From IMG/VR virus record IMGVR_UViG_3300022927_000162, positions 1 to 20,202 of that record: 20,202 nt of DNA, one strand, 5' to 3'. A program made the translations under genes and the position numbers. The notes below the pieces were generated by a model. It was not told the origin of the DNA. It saw only the letters and a program-made list of their open reading frames with translations, and made no database searches. This document shows positions 18,822 through 20,202 of the stretch, one piece after another. The stretch's first letter is position 1. Each line of letters opens with the position of its first letter. This DNA is from a virus.

Positions 18822-19629
18822 CCTGGTTTTGTCCTAAAAAAATTTCAGTGGGTTGTTCATATATACTACTGTTACCTTGCTGTATTAGCTTAATAGCAAT
18901 CCCAAACCCAGGCACGACCTCTTCGTTTTCCTTGGTTTGTGGTGCTTGAGGTTCTTGTTCTATCTTCTCTTCCGTCTCTGTCGGTGTCGTCATCTCTTGC
19001 TGCACAGGATCCTGGCTGACAGTTACAGGTTCTGTTGCTGTCGTAGGTACAGGGGTGGAGGTCGGCACTGTTGTATTTAACGGAGATGCTGGATTCAATG
19101 GACTCTCTATACTTGCTGGATCGCTTGCTTTTAGGGTACATGAATCCGAGATGGTAGTCCAAGGTGATACTGTCGGGATCGAGTAGGGAGTCGAGCATGT
19201 CGTAAGTCTTTGCTCTACTAATGATCCATGATATCCAGGTGCGCACTCTACTGTCCTCTCTTCCACAGCTTCGATGCAAGTTGCTGGATCAGCCACACAA
19301 TGAGATGAGCTAACAGTCCAGCTAGACCAAGAGCTAGTATTGCAAGAATAGAAGCGAGCTTCATTAACGTAACCAGAAGTGTTCGGCTCTGTGCAAGCAG
19401 TTGTTCTTTGCTCTGTTTGGTCAGTGCATGTAGCGAACTGATTGCAGATCGGATCTGATGGTTGATAGTCGACACACCAGTATTGAGAAAGTGCCACAGA
19501 TTCTTCAATGTCGTAACACTGAAGCGAGTCTTCAACCATGTAACCATTCGTGTCAGGTGTGTACGTACAGTACCAAGCATTAGCGTTACTCCATGTTAAG
19601 AGGAACAACCAAAACAAATTCCTCGCCAT
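18679..19629 (-). CDS. Secreted Cys-rich repeat protein with Pro/Thr/Glu-rich linker
   Basis: From ATG 19629 a 316-residue protein begins with a signal peptide (MARNLFWLFLLTWSNANA, cut before WYC). Residues about 19-175 hold repeated Cys-containing units: CTDQTEQRTTACTEPNTSGY then 'SWSSWTVSSSHC', and CIEAVEERTVEC then 'SPWTTISDSC'. The W..W...C spacing recalls thrombospondin type 1 repeats. Residues about 180-265 are a Pro/Thr/Glu-rich linker. The tail is acidic then mixed. It overlaps the upstream gene by 44 bases and the spanin-like gene by 143. The start lacks a good Shine-Dalgarno, and the frame is open further upstream to 19776. It may sit at the cell surface or in the periplasm; function unknown. 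Confidence 0.65.
   Translation of the reverse strand: MARNLFWLFLLTWSNANAWYCTYTPDTNGYMVEDSLQCYDIEESVALSQYWCVDYQPSDPICNQFATCTDQTEQRTTACTEPNTSGYVNEARFYSCNTSSWSSWTVSSSHCVADPATCIEAVEERTVECAPGYHGSLVEQRLTTCSTPYSIPTVSPWTTISDSCTLKASDPASIESPLNPASPLNTTVPTSTPVPTTATEPVTVSQDPVQQEMTTPTETEEKIEQEPQAPQTKENEEVVPGFGIAIKLIQQGNSSIYEQPTEIFLGQNQDDYAEEQNILFNFIQSDDIGDSFSGIANHRWDQLHGDNPLQRHGFGN
19248..19580 (-). CDS. Nested membrane-protein ORF overprinted on the Cys-rich gene (uncertain)
   Basis: A 110-residue frame lying wholly within the Cys-rich gene. It starts at ATG 19580 with GGAG eight bases upstream, five bases after the stop of the preceding gene. The N-terminal 65 residues are basic and amphipathic. The C-terminal part TLLVTLMKLASILAILALGL, AGLLAHLIVWLIQQ, then SKLWKRGQ forms one or two membrane spans with a basic tail, like a small holin. 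The hydrophobic stretch could arise by chance because the Ser-rich TCT/AGC codons of the other frame read as Leu/Ala here. The Cys-rich frame has clear internal repeats and is surely real, so this is a possible second gene. Confidence 0.3.
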   Translation of the reverse strand: MLGTVRTHLTRMVTWLKTRFSVTTLKNLWHFLNTGVSTINHQIRSAISSLHALTKQSKEQLLAQSRTLLVTLMKLASILAILALGLAGLLAHLIVWLIQQLASKLWKRGQ

Positions 19630-20155
19630 ACAATTTAGTAAACCTTTCAGGATGTAGATCATACCAAGCTGATCGCGCAGCCACCCCTGTTGCACCACCA
19701 ATAGGGCATGGACTGCCAGATAATTCCATAGCATTCCACACTTTAATATCTTCACACATGACTGAGACTGCTGCAACCTTCAGGCCTAAGTCATTCATGA
19801 CCTTAGCATACTTACGTCTTTGACATGCTTCATCCTCGATAGCTGTCCCAGCTGCAACAGAGATGATGCCACCTGATACAGCACCAGTCACAGGCACTAC
19901 ACATAAGTCTTGAGAGTATGCAGAGATCGATGGGGCTATTGCTGTAGGCACGGGCATACCACGCTGTTCAATAATTGTTCTGGTTTCTGCATGAGCAGAT
20001 GAAACAAAAGAAACTATAATAGCTACGAGTGCAGCCATGATTGCCCAGACTAACTTGTTGAGCATAGCTTCAATGCGATCTAAACGCTTATGTATAGTAG
20101 CGTATCGTTCAGCACATAGCTTCTCGTGGGCAACTAGTTCCTCGTGTGGTGACAT
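19586..20155 (-). CDS. Membrane-anchored protein with conserved phage exported domain
   Basis: A 189-residue protein. Residues 1-32 (HEELVAHEKLCAERYATIHK, RLDRIEAMLNK) are a cytoplasmic helical segment. LVWAIMAALVAIIVSFVSSAHA (about 35-56) is a membrane anchor or signal ending in a possible AHA cut. The rest is exported: VPTAIAPSISAYSQDLCVVP, SGGIISVAAGTAIEDEACQR, and LGLKVAAVSVMCEDIKVWNA then SPCPIGG. The 'TA.APs....qd.C..p.sg......g.s.G....de.C...k...l...Gl.aAa...C.d..v..A' pattern is familiar from phage proteins of unknown role. Its four Cys may form disulphides. The start overlaps the end of an upstream frame as TAATG. Confidence 0.8.
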   Translation of the reverse strand: MSPHEELVAHEKLCAERYATIHKRLDRIEAMLNKLVWAIMAALVAIIVSFVSSAHAETRTIIEQRGMPVPTAIAPSISAYSQDLCVVPVTGAVSGGIISVAAGTAIEDEACQRRKYAKVMNDLGLKVAAVSVMCEDIKVWNAMELSGSPCPIGGATGVAARSAWYDLHPERFTKLYGEEFVLVVPLNME

Positions 20156-20202
20156 TATACGCTCACTAGGTGTGCTGAAAGTCTAACAGTTGATGATGAA
20201 GC
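20155..20202 (-). CDS. C-terminal end of a gene entering from the right (partial)
   Basis: The minus strand is open from the window edge and encodes ASSSTVRLSAHLVSV before a TAA that overlaps the next ATG as TAATG. The same coupling signal is used throughout this genome, which supports a real gene. Only 15 residues are visible. Their strand-like, Ser/Val-rich end would suit a tail fibre or other virion protein, but that is a guess. Confidence 0.45.
   Translation of the reverse strand, partial: ASSSTVRLSAHLVSV

Noticed and set aside
18890-19279. 129-codon leftward frame in the Cys-rich gene region
   Set aside because: Arg/Ser/Asp-rich and low complexity. It mirrors the Pro/Thr/Glu-rich linker codons of the real frame and has no ribosome site.
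1-20202. Search for tRNA genes, CRISPR arrays, insertion sequences or remaining pqq genes (pqqB to pqqF)
   Set aside because: No cloverleaf with a standard T-arm, no regular repeat-spacer series, no transposase with terminal repeats, and no radical-SAM CxxxCxxC or PqqB/C/D-like reading frame was seen.

Overview
The window is part of a tailed double-stranded DNA phage genome with a podovirus-like (T7-like) capsid and DNA-packaging module. The evidence is a large terminase, a head-tail connecting portal protein of the short-tailed-phage type, a T7 gp13-like acetyltransferase-fold protein, a scaffold protein, and densely packed genes coupled through TAATG or ATGA overlaps. The sequence is AT-rich, and the small-protein families look like those I associate with marine phages of Alphaproteobacteria. 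That host assignment is inference. No tRNA, CRISPR array or insertion sequence was seen. DNA polymerase, major capsid and tail genes must lie outside the window.

Layout. (1) About 11.3 kb down to 0.18 kb is one long leftward operon. It opens with small genes, a C5-cytosine methyltransferase, a membrane protein, a ribbon-helix-helix protein, a RusA resolvase, an SSB-like protein with a DDIPF tail, small terminase, DUF3310 and large terminase. It continues with the gp13-like protein, small virion proteins, a lytic-enzyme candidate, three tiny coupled genes, the portal, a few small genes and the scaffold. A capsid gene probably begins just off the left edge. (2) Positions 11.36-12.78 kb form a regulatory zone. 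It holds back-to-back promoter candidates, a structured leader or ncRNA candidate upstream of a DUF1289-like gene, a winged-helix regulator that may be read from a leaderless mRNA, and a spacer with an exact DnaA-box match. (3) Positions 12.78-16.93 kb are rightward. They encode three early-type small proteins, an intrinsic terminator, a serine recombinase, a YqaJ exonuclease, an ERF-type annealing protein and small genes. Inserted here on the opposite strand is a 23-codon gene closely matching PqqA, the precursor peptide of the cofactor PQQ, with its own intrinsic terminator. (4) Positions 20.2-17.04 kb are leftward. They hold membrane and secreted proteins that look like a lysis or envelope cassette (holin-like, spanin-like, a Cys-rich exported protein), then a calcineurin-like phosphoesterase.

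How it fits together. YqaJ plus ERF form a two-component recombination pair. RusA and the SSB-like protein can process recombination or replication intermediates before TerS/TerL packaging. The exported and membrane proteins probably serve lysis. The most striking item is the pqqA-like gene at 16226-16297 (minus). It is isolated, opposite in strand to both neighbours, and carries a textbook terminator placed inside the end of the annealing-protein gene. This is the organisation of an accessory 'moron' gene that could feed the host's PQQ pathway.
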